20,925 bases of DNA from Heteroruminococcus sp964369885 (lineage in GTDB: Bacteria > Bacillota > Clostridia > Oscillospirales > Ruminococcaceae). The translations under genes and the position numbers were made by a program. Positions 13,937 to 20,925 of the stretch are shown piece after piece. The stretch is from the NCBI GenBank assembly GCA_964369885.1, contig CAYJGQ010000032.1, positions 1 to 20,925 on the forward strand, given 5' to 3'. How positions within the stretch are numbered: position 1 is the stretch's first letter; the number at the start of each line of letters is the position of its first letter. The notes under the pieces were generated by a model that saw only the letters and a list, made by a program, of their open reading frames with translations, made no database searches and was not told the origin of the DNA.

Positions 13937-15982
13937 TTATGTAATTCGGCCAAACATCTTCTCAATGCTATATTTCCCAAGCTCCACCACTATGGGGCGT
14001 CCGTGGGGACAAGTGCGCAGTGTGGGATCGGCCGAAATATACGCCACTATGGCTTGCAGTTCCTCTGGGGTGCTTTTGTGCCCCGCCTTTATGGCGGTGC
14101 GGCAGGCCACCGAGTGAAACAACTCCTCGAGCACATGCGGGGTTATTTGGGAGCTTTGGGTTACAAGTTTTTGAGCTATCTCCTCAACCACGGCAGACAC
14201 ATCGGCATGTGGAAGTAGCACCGAGGTTTCCCGTATAAGCAGACTGCCCTCGCCAAAATCTTCAGCCATTATGCCTATGCGTGCAAATGTGTCTAAATTT
14301 TCCAGTGCCACGCTGTACTGCTCCCGTGATAGCCTTACGGCAATGGGGGATAACAGCACCTGACGCACCGCAGTATCGGTTGTATCCTTTAGGCGCTCAA
14401 ATATCACCCGCTCGTGGGCGGCGTGCTTGTCAACCAGCAGTATTCCACCCTCGTCCTCAAGTATCAGGTAGGTTTCCAACACCTCCCCCACCAGTCGACA
14501 ATCTGTAAGGCGGTTTTGCGCCGTGCCTTGGGGCTGTGGTGCCTCTTGGGCTGGGTGCTCCTCCACAAAGGTGGACTGTTTTTTTGGGGGAATGTACTGT
14601 GTCGGCTCTTCCGACACCTTGGTGTCATCGGCCTTTTCGCCCGGCCAAAATGAAGCCAAGGTCTTTGCCACTGCTGCCTCATCATTATTGGTTTGCGGCC
14701 TTTGGCGTGTGTAGGCCGTAGCCCGTCCGCTCCACACATCATCGGGCTCGGGGCGGTTTATGACCTTACCAAGCTGTGGCACTGTACTGTTGCGTCCAAG
14801 CACAAGCCCCCCATCCTCCAGTACATTTTCCTGCGATTTCATCCCCCTTAGGTTGTTTTGCGATGGGAGGGTTTTGGGGTTTGTGTACTGCTCCGGGGTG
14901 AATTTTTCCTGCTGTCCGCTGTGGGGGGCGGTGGTTATGCTCAGCGGATTTACCTGTGCACCCACACGCCTTTGTGGGGCAGGGGTAATATTTCCAAGCT
15001 CTGCAAGGGTCTGCTTGCAACCGTAGTATACAAGCTCAAATATCTGTCTTTCGTCCGAGAAACGCACCTCGGTTTTGGCCGGGTGTACATTTACATCAAG
15101 GCTGTGCAGTGGGATGTTTAACATAAGTACACAGCTTGGAAATTTGCCAACCATTGCACTTCCCTTAAAGGCCTCCTCAAGGGCGGCCACGCAGGTGCGG
15201 CTGTGTATAAACCTTCGGTTAATAAAAAAGTTTTGATGTCCACGGCTGGCCCTTGAGGCATCGGGGCGGCCAATATATCCTTCCACCGAAAGCCCTCCGC
15301 GGCTGTAGCTAAGTGGGGTCATACCCTTGGCAAACTCCCTGCCAAACAGAGAATATATGGCGGTGTACAGTTCCCCATCTCCCGGGGTTTTTAGCTTTTG
15401 CTCCCCCTCACGAATCAGGCGAAAGGCAATTTCAGGGTGGGACAGTGCAAGCTTTTCCACCACCGAGGCCACTGCATTTCCCTCGGTCACATCCTTTTTT
15501 AGAAACTTCATGCGGGCGGGGGTGTTGTAGAATATATCCCTTACCACAATGGTTGTTCCCACAGGGCAACCGGCCTCCTCGATGGGCAGTGCCTCTCCCC
15601 CCTCTATAACATAGCGGCTGCCAAGGCTCTCCCCCTCGCAGGCGCTCAGCATCTCGACCCTGCACATGGCCGCCACCGAGGCCAGTGCCTCGCCACGAAA
15701 CCCAAGTGTGGCGATGCGCTCAAGATCCTCCTGTGTTACCACCTTGCTGGTGGCGTGGCGCAAAAAAGCCTTGGGGATTTGCTGTCGTGGGATACCACAA
15801 CCATTGTCGGTCACCCGCAGGTAGGACACCCCACCCCTTTGTATCTCTACCGTCACCGAGGTAGCCCCAGCGTCTATTGCGTTTTCGCACAGCTCCTTTG
15901 CCACGGCCGAGGGGCGTTCCACCACCTCGCCGGCCGCAATAAGCTCGGCCACCTGTTTATCTAACAGTTTTATTTCGGGCAT
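13937..15982 (-). CDS. mutL: DNA mismatch repair protein MutL (endonuclease type)
   Basis: This 681-residue GHKL ATPase couples MutS mismatch recognition to strand removal. The ATPase motifs are clear: LCENAIDAGA (31-40), DNGCGIP (59-65) and GFRGEAL (94-100). A long variable Pro/Gln-rich linker (about 340-490) joins the C-terminal dimerisation and nuclease domain. The metal-binding endonuclease motif reads DKHAAHERVIFE (518-529); the usual form is DQHA(X)2E(X)4E, so Q is replaced by K while the metal-binding residues are kept. ACRTAIKAG and CPHGRP, further nuclease-site motifs, are present, and the protein ends with FGRIT. A nicking MutL fits an organism with no MutH. A GGGGGGG run lies 5 bases before the ATG. 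mutS ends 33 bases upstream. Confidence 0.97.
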   Translation of the reverse strand: MPEIKLLDKQVAELIAAGEVVERPSAVAKELCENAIDAGATSVTVEIQRGGVSYLRVTDNGCGIPRQQIPKAFLRHATSKVVTQEDLERIATLGFRGEALASVAAMCRVEMLSACEGESLGSRYVIEGGEALPIEEAGCPVGTTIVVRDIFYNTPARMKFLKKDVTEGNAVASVVEKLALSHPEIAFRLIREGEQKLKTPGDGELYTAIYSLFGREFAKGMTPLSYSRGGLSVEGYIGRPDASRASRGHQNFFINRRFIHSRTCVAALEEAFKGSAMVGKFPSCVLMLNIPLHSLDVNVHPAKTEVRFSDERQIFELVYYGCKQTLAELGNITPAPQRRVGAQVNPLSITTAPHSGQQEKFTPEQYTNPKTLPSQNNLRGMKSQENVLEDGGLVLGRNSTVPQLGKVINRPEPDDVWSGRATAYTRQRPQTNNDEAAVAKTLASFWPGEKADDTKVSEEPTQYIPPKKQSTFVEEHPAQEAPQPQGTAQNRLTDCRLVGEVLETYLILEDEGGILLVDKHAAHERVIFERLKDTTDTAVRQVLLSPIAVRLSREQYSVALENLDTFARIGIMAEDFGEGSLLIRETSVLLPHADVSAVVEEIAQKLVTQSSQITPHVLEELFHSVACRTAIKAGHKSTPEELQAIVAYISADPTLRTCPHGRPIVVELGKYSIEKMFGRIT

Positions 15983-16015
15983 GGTTGTCCCCCCCTTTTT
16001 GCACAGCGCTTATCA

Positions 16016-18640
16016 CTAATCCTGCTTTGTAAGTTTTTTGAGCTCAAACAGTATGCCCAGTGCCTCAAGGGGGCTTACCGTGTTTTCATCAATGCCTGCC
16101 AGGCGCTCAAGCACGGCATCCGAGGCCGGGTTGCCAAGGCTCATTTGGTAGGACTGCTCGCCTTTTGGCTTTAGTGTGCGTATTTTGGCCGGTGCGGCCA
16201 CACTGCCCTGCTCCAGCTGGGTCAGCACCTCTCGGGCACGTTTTACCACCCAGTCGGGTATGCCGGCCAGTTTTGACACCTCTATGCCATAGCTGTCGTC
16301 GGCGCCACCGGGAACTATTCGCCGTAAAAATGTGATGTCGTCCCCTCGTTTTTTAACGGCAATGTTATAGTTTTTTACCACAGGTATGTGTTGTTCCAGC
16401 TCGGTGAGCTCGTGGTAATGGGTGGCAAAAAGGCTTTTGGCCCCAAGTTTATTTTTATCCGCAATATATTCTATCACGGCTCGCGCAATACTCATGCCGT
16501 CAAATGTCGAAGTGCCGCGGCCAATTTCATCGAGTATTAGCAAACTTTTGTTGGTGGCCGAGCGCAGTATATGTGCCACCTCGCTCATCTCGACCATAAA
16601 TGTGGACTGCCCCGAGCTTAGATCATCGGTGGCGCCCACACGGGTGTATATGCCGTCTACCACGCCTATATGTGCCGATTTTGCCGGCACAAAACTGCCT
16701 ATTTGCGCCATGAGCACTATAATGGCAGTTTGGCGCATGTAGGTTGATTTACCTGCCATGTTGGGCCCTGTAATGATGGCTATTTGATGATGGCCACCGT
16801 CAAGATTTGTGTCGTTTGGTACAAATGGGGTGGAAACAAGCTGTTCCACCACAGGGTGACGCCCCTGCGATATTTTTACCCCGTCGGAAAGATCTACTGT
16901 TGGGTGGCAGTAGTTGTTGTCGGCCGCCACCGTGGCAAAGCTTTGCAGTACATCAAGCTTTGCAATGGCCGAGGCGGTGCGCTGTATTCTGCCCAGTTGC
17001 CCAGCTATATTTTGCAAAAGCTCGGTAAACAGTCGGTGCTCTATGGCCAAAATTTGCTCATTGGCACCCAGCACCTTGTCCTCCAGCTCCTTTAATTCCT
17101 GGGTAATATATCTCTCAACCGAGGCCAAGGTCTGTTTTCTTATGTAGTGGGGTGGTACCATATCCTGATTAAGTCGTGTGACCTCGATATAATATCCAAA
17201 CACCCGATTGTATCCAATTTTAAGGGTTTTTATTCCTGTTTGCTCACGTTCCCTTTGCTCCATGGCCGCCATAACGCCCTGGGCATTTTTGCTCAAACCA
17301 CGAAGTTCGTCAAGCTCCTCGTTATAGCCATCCTTTATTGCTCCTCCATCACGAATATTTGCGGGAGGCTCGTCGCACAGTGCGCTTTCCACAAGATGGC
17401 ACACATCGTGCAGCGGGTCAAGCTCTCGCCGTACCGCCTCCAGCATCTGGGAGGACACCCCACCCAGCATATCACAAAGCGGTGGGAGTTTTAGTAGTGT
17501 AAAGCCAAAGGCACGCACTTCCCGAGGGGTGGCGCTGCCGTAAATTATGCGGGTTAACAGTCTCTCGAGGTCATACACTCCGCCCAGTTGTTCGCGGATG
17601 TCCTCACGCAACACCGTGCCACAAAATAGCTCCTCCACCCCTGCCAAACGTCGCCCAATGGCGGTGGGGTTTTTAAGTGGTTGTTCCACCCATGACTTTA
17701 TCATGCGCTTGCCCATGGCGGTGCAGGTTTTATCCAGCACCCACAAAAGCGAGCCCTTGCGCTGTCCCCCACGCAGTGTCTGGGTTAGCTCAAGGTTTTG
17801 TCGGGCGGTGGGGTCAAGGTTCATGTATCTGTCCTCGGCATACAGGTCAGGGGTGGTCAGGCGCTCAAGTCCGTTGCGCTGTGTGCGCTCCAAATATCCC
17901 AAAAGTCCACCCAGGGTGGACACCATGGCAGGATTGTGCTCAAAGCCCTGCATCTGGGAGGGCTCAAAGTGTCGTGCACATATCTCCCTTGCCATGTCAG
18001 AGGCGTAGTCCTCATCCTCGCCAAGGTCGGCCGTGCAGGCCAGGCGTTTTTTTATAAACGCCCCAATGTCCTTTTGATCTAAAAAACTGCTATTGAATAT
18101 GATTTCACTGGGGCAAAACCGCCCAAGCTCCTCCATTACTCCTCGGTTTTCCAAGGCGGGAAGTCCTGTCAGTTTTACCTCTCCTGTCGAAATATCGGCA
18201 AAGGCAAGGCCGTAGCCCTCCTTTGTGCAGGAAATACTGCATATGTAGTTATTGCTACCCTCATCAAGCATACCCGGCTCCATGAGGGTGCCGGGGGTGA
18301 TTACCCTTACCACCCCACGGCGCACCATGCCCTTTGTTTGGGAGGCGCTTTCAAGCTGTTCGCATATGGCCACTTTGTAGCCCTTGCGTATCAGTCGTGC
18401 TATGTAGCCCTCACAGGCGTGATGGGGCACGCCACACATGGGGGCACGCTCCTCAAGGCCGCATTCACGCCCTGTGAGGGTGAGCTCAAGCTCCTTTGAG
18501 GCCAGCAGGGCATCGTCAAAGAACATCTCATAGAAATCTCCCAGACGGTAAAATAAAATTTGCCCCTTGTGCTGCGCCTTTATCTCAAAGAACTGTTTCA
18601 TCATGGGGGAAAGTTTTTGCATTTGCTCAGGTGTAAGCAC
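16016..18640 (-). CDS. mutS: DNA mismatch repair protein MutS
   Basis: This 874-residue ATPase recognises mismatches and small loops in DNA. The mismatch-contacting Phe-X-Glu motif is seen in RLGDFYEMFFDDA (Phe and Glu near 36-38). The Walker A motif GPNMAGKST is at 625-633, followed by DDLSSGQSTFMVEM, the Walker B LLILDEIGRGTST and FATHYHEL. The length and domain order are those of MutS1, not MutS2, and there is no Smr domain. I use a GTG start at 18640 because GGAGG lies 7 bases upstream and the next residues, LTPEQMQKLSPMMKQF, fit MutS N termini. mutL follows after 33 bases, so the two are co-transcribed. Confidence 0.98.
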   Translation of the reverse strand: MLTPEQMQKLSPMMKQFFEIKAQHKGQILFYRLGDFYEMFFDDALLASKELELTLTGRECGLEERAPMCGVPHHACEGYIARLIRKGYKVAICEQLESASQTKGMVRRGVVRVITPGTLMEPGMLDEGSNNYICSISCTKEGYGLAFADISTGEVKLTGLPALENRGVMEELGRFCPSEIIFNSSFLDQKDIGAFIKKRLACTADLGEDEDYASDMAREICARHFEPSQMQGFEHNPAMVSTLGGLLGYLERTQRNGLERLTTPDLYAEDRYMNLDPTARQNLELTQTLRGGQRKGSLLWVLDKTCTAMGKRMIKSWVEQPLKNPTAIGRRLAGVEELFCGTVLREDIREQLGGVYDLERLLTRIIYGSATPREVRAFGFTLLKLPPLCDMLGGVSSQMLEAVRRELDPLHDVCHLVESALCDEPPANIRDGGAIKDGYNEELDELRGLSKNAQGVMAAMEQREREQTGIKTLKIGYNRVFGYYIEVTRLNQDMVPPHYIRKQTLASVERYITQELKELEDKVLGANEQILAIEHRLFTELLQNIAGQLGRIQRTASAIAKLDVLQSFATVAADNNYCHPTVDLSDGVKISQGRHPVVEQLVSTPFVPNDTNLDGGHHQIAIITGPNMAGKSTYMRQTAIIVLMAQIGSFVPAKSAHIGVVDGIYTRVGATDDLSSGQSTFMVEMSEVAHILRSATNKSLLILDEIGRGTSTFDGMSIARAVIEYIADKNKLGAKSLFATHYHELTELEQHIPVVKNYNIAVKKRGDDITFLRRIVPGGADDSYGIEVSKLAGIPDWVVKRAREVLTQLEQGSVAAPAKIRTLKPKGEQSYQMSLGNPASDAVLERLAGIDENTVSPLEALGILFELKKLTKQD

Positions 18641-18714
18641 CGCCCTGCCTCCTCTGCTGTTTTGTCATGTTAGCACCAAGGCCTGCCCCGGAGGGGCACC
18701 CTCTATGTGCATCT

Positions 18715-18769
18715 AAAATAACGCCTTTGTGGTGGGTAAGGCCATTTGCTCGGCCATGCACCCACGGCG
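18715..18769 (-). terminator. Possible terminator between ylbF-type gene and mutS
   Basis: On the minus strand three nested stems pair CGCC with GGCG, GTGGGT with ACCCAC and GGCC with GGCC across small internal loops. They are followed by TTATTTTAG. It starts just after the YlbF-family stop. A second short GC hairpin, GCCCC/GGGGC, lies nearer mutS, at about 18685-18697. The internal loops make termination efficiency uncertain, so mutS may still receive read-through. Confidence 0.45.
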
Positions 18770-18790
18770 CAACATCATAAATATTTTAGC

Positions 18791-19201
18791 TTAGCTGCAA
18801 CCTGCACATGATGAGCAGCTTCCGCCACAGGCAACGTCGGGTTTTTCCTCAACTGTATCGGGGTCTTGACCGTTGGAGCTTGCCACAATTATTTCCTGTA
18901 CAAAGGAAAGCAGGCTGTCCATCTCACGCTTGGCCACATTGTAGGCCACCATCTTATCATTCTCCATTACCTTTGCATACAGCTCCTTTAGTGCCGCATC
19001 AATGGCCTGCATGGTTTCGGGGTTTTTGTCGGGGTTTTGAATTTCCTGCTGAAGATCAATTTTTTTAAGGTTGAATTTGCCTATAAGGTCCTGAAGCACC
19101 TCGTCTTTATCGGCCATATCCTGTGCTGCTTGATATGCTGTATAACGGGGGTCTTTTTGAATTTCTTTGCCAAGCTCTCTTGCCATCTTGATAACGTCCA
19201 T
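18791..19201 (-). CDS. YlbF/YmcA-family protein with Cys-rich C-terminal tail
   Basis: This 136-residue, largely helical protein starts MDVIKMARELGKEIQKDPRYTAY, typical of the YlbF/YmcA family. In Bacillus subtilis YlbF, YmcA and YaaT form a complex that carries Fe-S clusters and affects RNA processing, competence and biofilm formation. Helices occupy about 2-110. The tail ends in ACGGSCSSCAGCS with four cysteines (125, 129, 132, 135) spaced CX3CX2CX2C, suited to ligating an Fe-S cluster or another metal. AGGAGG lies 7 bases before the ATG. The gene lies between miaB and mutS; in B. subtilis ymcA also follows miaB. Sequence alone does not tell me whether this is the YlbF or the YmcA equivalent. 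Confidence 0.88.
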   Translation of the reverse strand: MDVIKMARELGKEIQKDPRYTAYQAAQDMADKDEVLQDLIGKFNLKKIDLQQEIQNPDKNPETMQAIDAALKELYAKVMENDKMVAYNVAKREMDSLLSFVQEIIVASSNGQDPDTVEEKPDVACGGSCSSCAGCS

Positions 19202-19364
19202 GTTTTTTCCTCCTGCGCTTTGCGCATATAATTTGCCCTATCCATAGGGCGGCATATAAATAATAGCACATATTAATGGCTAATTATTCTAAGTGTACCT
19301 GCCTGTGCAGGTGTGGTGTATCCTGTCCAAATAGGCTCTTTGCCAAACTTATTATGTGAGAGTG
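19202..19364. other. miaB-ylbF intergenic region with small hairpins
   Basis: This 163-base gap contains ACCTGC/GCAGGT (near 19297-19312), GCCCTA/TAGGGC (near 19235-19250) and a GCGC/GCGC mini-hairpin just upstream of the ylbF-type RBS. None is followed by a clear U tract on the minus strand. I see no convincing promoter. Read-through from miaB is the simplest reading. Confidence 0.45.
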
Positions 19365-20795
19365 CTACTGAATTTCTCCGTGTACTGCACGATTAAAGGC
19401 GGCCGTTATGCAAACTTTTGCAAACTGTCCAACCAATGTTGGGTCGCCCTTTAGGTGCACAAGCACATTTGTATCGGTGCGCCCCGTAAGGTTGTGACCC
19501 TCGGATGTTTCTTGTCTACTCTCGTTTTCAATTAACACCCTGAAGGTTTTGCCCACCATGCCCTTATGAATATTTTGGGCTATGCCCTCCTGCACCTTTA
19601 ACATCCGCCTGAGCCAGGCCGATTTATCCTGTGGTGGGGTGGGGTCCTCCATTTCGGCCGCCTTGGTGCCGCTTCGGGGGGAGTATATATAGGTAAAAAG
19701 ACCTATAAAGCCTATTTTTTGGATGAGTTCCATGGTTTTTTCAAAATCTTCTATCCCCTCACCCGGAAATCCCACTATTATATCGCTGGAAATTGTAACG
19801 CCTGGTATGCGCTGTTTTGCGTAGCTCACAAGCTCGGTGTATCGCTCGGCTGTGTATTTGCGGTTCATCAGCTCCAAAATTCTATCACTGCCCGACTGTA
19901 CCGGCAGATGCAAATATGGGCTTACCTTTTCACACTCGGCCATGGCATCAATTAGCTCTTTGGTGCAGTCCTTTGGGTGGGAGGTCATAAATCTTATGCG
20001 AAAATCGCCATCTATGTCATTTATTTGCCGTAAAAGCTCTGCAAAATCGATGTACTCTTGCTTGGGTAGGCCGTGACCATAGCTGTTTACATTTTGGCCA
20101 AGCAGGGTTATTTCCTTGTATCCCTCGGCAATAATTTCACGGGCTTCACGCAAAATCATCTCGGGGCTACGACTGCGTTCCCGCCCTCTGACATATGGCA
20201 CTATACAGTATGAGCAAAAGTTGTCACACCCATACATTATGGGTAGCGAGGCCTTAATCCCTCCCTGTCTGCGGGTGGGAATTTGCTCTACAACAGATAT
20301 ATCGGTTTCACGGTAGTCCAGCACACGTTTTTTGGTGCTCATGCGCTCAAACAGCATCTCGGGCAGGCGGTGCATAGCATTTGTGCCAAACACCAAATCC
20401 ACATGGGGAAAGCTCCTGCGCAGACGCTCCACAACCTCTTTTTGCTGCATCATACATCCACACAGCCCTATTACAAGATCGGGATTGTTACGCTTTAACT
20501 GCTTTAGCGCACCAACGTTGCCGTATACCCTGTCCTGCGCCCCCTCACGAATGGCACAGGTGTTTAGCAGTATCAGGTCGGCCTGCTGTGGTTCGGTGCA
20601 AAATCCATACCCAAGTTCGGCCAATATTCCCTCTATTTTTTCACCGTCGGCCACATTTGCCTGACAGCCGTAGGAATGCACATAGGCAAGATAGGTGGTC
20701 TTCTCACCGCTTTCTAAATACCGCTGCATTTTTTGGGTATATTGTAGCTGTGAGGATAGGTCGGTGTAGTCGATTTGGTAATGGGTTTTGCTCAA
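19365..20795 (-). CDS. miaB: tRNA-2-methylthio-N6-dimethylallyladenosine synthase
   Basis: This 476-residue radical SAM methylthiotransferase converts i6A-37 to ms2i6A-37 in tRNA, using two [4Fe-4S] clusters. The N-terminal UPF0004 domain carries the auxiliary cluster cysteines C44 (YGCQAN), C80 (NTCAIR) and C114 (GCMMQ). The radical SAM motif YGCDNFCSYCIVP holds C190, C194 and C197. GQNVNSYG and HLPVQSGSDRIL are further family blocks, and a C-terminal TRAM domain (about 410-470) closes the protein. The N-terminal extension of about 35 residues before the first domain is typical of Firmicutes MiaB. The start is TTG with GGAGG 9 bases upstream. MtaB or RimO are less likely given the HLPVQSGSDRIL/NRKYT region and the miaA link. 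Confidence 0.96.
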   Translation of the reverse strand: MSKTHYQIDYTDLSSQLQYTQKMQRYLESGEKTTYLAYVHSYGCQANVADGEKIEGILAELGYGFCTEPQQADLILLNTCAIREGAQDRVYGNVGALKQLKRNNPDLVIGLCGCMMQQKEVVERLRRSFPHVDLVFGTNAMHRLPEMLFERMSTKKRVLDYRETDISVVEQIPTRRQGGIKASLPIMYGCDNFCSYCIVPYVRGRERSRSPEMILREAREIIAEGYKEITLLGQNVNSYGHGLPKQEYIDFAELLRQINDIDGDFRIRFMTSHPKDCTKELIDAMAECEKVSPYLHLPVQSGSDRILELMNRKYTAERYTELVSYAKQRIPGVTISSDIIVGFPGEGIEDFEKTMELIQKIGFIGLFTYIYSPRSGTKAAEMEDPTPPQDKSAWLRRMLKVQEGIAQNIHKGMVGKTFRVLIENESRQETSEGHNLTGRTDTNVLVHLKGDPTLVGQFAKVCITAAFNRAVHGEIQ

Positions 20796-20832
20796 GGCTT
20801 TTTACCTCCAGTATGACATAACAATTCAGTAT

Positions 20833-20862
20833 ATTGTACCATATTTGAGGGTGTGGGTGCAA
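20833..20862 (-). promoter_or_regulatory. Probable promoter for miaB and the downstream run
   Basis: On the minus strand TTGCAC (20862-20857) is followed after 18 bp by TACAAT (20838-20833). The start site would fall near 20826, giving a leader of about 30 bases with GGAGG and the TTG start. The octamer TTATGTCA lies between the -10 and the RBS (20821-20814). As no strong promoter is seen until the transketolase leader, this may drive a long run of genes. Confidence 0.65.
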
Positions 20863-20924
20863 GTGGTTTTGACCGCTTGTGGGGCGGCCGCATGGTCGCG
20901 GCAGAACTCTCCCCCCACCCACAC
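20851..20924. repeat. Inverted repeat at the right edge of the window
   Basis: GTGTGGGTG (20851-20859) and CACCCACAC (20916-20924) are exact 9-bp inverted repeats 56 bases apart. Between them lies a GC-rich core with a GCGGCCGC palindrome (20884-20891) and GACC/GGTC pairing. The left arm overlaps the miaB -35. It may be the end of an upstream terminator or an interspersed repeat, and the window stops too soon to tell. No coding sequence is supported beyond miaB here. Confidence 0.5.
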
Positions 20925-20925
20925 G

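Noticed and set aside
13745..14218. Plus-strand open frame of 157 codons opposite miaA and mutL
   Set aside because: It is antisense to two well-supported genes and shows no motif or RBS.
20704..20922. Minus-strand open frame of 72 codons at the right edge
   Set aside because: It runs through the promoter and start of miaB in another frame, and no domain is recognisable.

Overview
The window is ordinary chromosomal DNA from a low-to-mid GC Gram-positive anaerobe. It most resembles a member of the Clostridia, possibly a gut Oscillospiraceae-like lineage; that placement is inference from gene content and order, not a database result. Supporting signs are SepF, DivIVA and YlmH together, a split two-subunit transketolase, a YlbF-family protein with a Cys-rich tail, and AGGAGG-type ribosome binding sites. 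A run of exactly 100 Ns suggests a draft or metagenome-derived scaffold. Every gene I can support, 14 protein genes and 4 tRNAs, lies on the minus strand, so transcription runs from high to low coordinates.

Layout in transcription order. (1) 20925-18791: a promoter, then miaB (tRNA methylthiotransferase) and a YlbF-family gene. (2) 18640-12916: mutS, mutL and miaA, closely packed (mismatch repair plus tRNA A37 prenylation). (3) 12883-4285: an HlyD-like adaptor, yggS, sepF, ylmH, divIVA, ileS, lspA and an rluD-type pseudouridine synthase. This is the Gram-positive ylm/divIVA/ileS division-and-growth cluster. Several pairs overlap or abut. (4) 4200-3442: a lipoprotein gene containing the assembly gap, which falls inside a Pro-Thr-Asp-Glu repeat. 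(5) 3187-1392: the two transketolase halves, with a promoter upstream and a two-hairpin terminator downstream. (6) 1298-864: a short ComEA-like DNA-binding protein. (7) 863-298: a gene-free AT-rich stretch with a perfect 14-bp palindrome and a tRNA promoter. (8) 297-1: tRNA-Val, Asp, Phe and Gly, the last cut by the window edge.

The genes form functional groups. MiaA and MiaB catalyse successive steps of i6A to ms2i6A at tRNA position 37. The YlbF-family protein beside miaB may relate to Fe-S-dependent steps. MutS and MutL form the mismatch repair pair. SepF and DivIVA work at the septum and poles. LspA processes lipoproteins such as the one encoded two genes downstream.

I do not see a convincing novel system, CRISPR array, prophage or transposon. 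The items most worth a second look are the HlyD-like adaptor without a transporter inside the division cluster, the repeat-bearing lipoprotein with its collapsed array, the 11-residue repeats in DivIVA, a recurring TTATGTCA octamer mostly in leader regions, and a possible epimerase gene fossil in the transketolase leader.
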